A stretch of 60,784 bases of DNA from CAZMSQ01 sp964569025. Its GTDB lineage: Bacteria > Bacteroidota > Bacteroidia > Chitinophagales > Saprospiraceae. The notes under the pieces are model-generated. The model made no database searches. It was not told the origin of the DNA and saw only the letters and a program-made list of their open reading frames with translations. Made by a program: the position numbers and the translations under genes. Positions 60,768 to 60,784 of this stretch are shown here, in pieces; the stretch's first letter is position 1; every line of letters starts with the position of its first letter. The stretch spans positions 1-60,784 of the forward strand of contig CAZMSQ010000014.1 in NCBI GenBank assembly GCA_964569025.1, read 5' to 3'.

Positions 60768-60784
60768 GCTGTATCTCAGCGACC

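Overview
The window is a gene-dense chromosomal segment from a member of the Bacteroidota. The evidence is a SusC/SusD pair, three type IX secretion (T9SS) markers (PorQ, the SprA plug protein and a type A C-terminal sorting domain), a menaquinone gene of the futalosine route, repeated TAnnTTTG promoter boxes upstream of genes, and almost no Shine-Dalgarno sequences. The lifestyle looks aerobic (2-oxoglutarate dehydrogenase) and glucan-degrading. I cannot fix the family; Saprospiria or Cytophagia would both fit. I see no rRNA, tRNA, CRISPR array, transposase, integrase or prophage gene. 44 protein genes are called, one of them cut by the window edge.

Layout. 1-2.1 kb: the 5' part of a secreted repeat adhesin on the minus strand. 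2.4-5.8 kb: a HmuY-like protein with a T9SS tail and a TonB-dependent receptor, probably a haem-acquisition pair. 6.1-16 kb: housekeeping and envelope genes (mqnC, an arginyltransferase-like gene, porQ, a MORN-type lipoprotein, dtd, mazG, the T9SS plug, a SlyD-like isomerase, a RavA-type ATPase, an exported pirin and a DUF2214 membrane protein). 16.2-29.4 kb: a polysaccharide utilization locus (PUL) for a laminarin-type beta-glucan: a propeller/Y_Y_Y/HTH sensor-regulator, GH3, SusC, SusD, a duplicated PKD-domain surface protein and a GH16 endoglucanase. The GH16 gene sits just behind a strong intrinsic terminator. 29.5-42.3 kb: YCII-like protein, phosphoesterase, phosphofructokinase, class V aminotransferase, sucA, sucB, mtaB, an HD-PycTM protein and a WG-repeat protein. 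42.6-48.5 kb: mreBCD and secA. 48.5-52.9 kb: kdsD, recQ, aroQ and a hypothetical gene. 53.1-58.0 kb: a small membrane protein, a giant VCBS/ASPIC-UnbV lipoprotein, an exosortase-like protease and a membrane partner, closed by an intrinsic terminator. 58.1-60.8 kb: msrB, a DUF3127 gene and aspS.

How the genes work together. In the PUL, GH16 would cut beta-1,3-glucan at the surface, the PKD protein and SusD would hold the oligosaccharides, SusC would import them and GH3 would release glucose. The regulator has a periplasmic sensor and a cytoplasmic HTH but no kinase. An 8-bp direct repeat with 11-bp periodicity lies before the GH3 promoter box. The most interesting loci are the VCBS-lipoprotein/exosortase operon, the HD-PycTM protein with no nucleotide cyclase nearby, and the duplicated unassigned module in the PUL surface protein.
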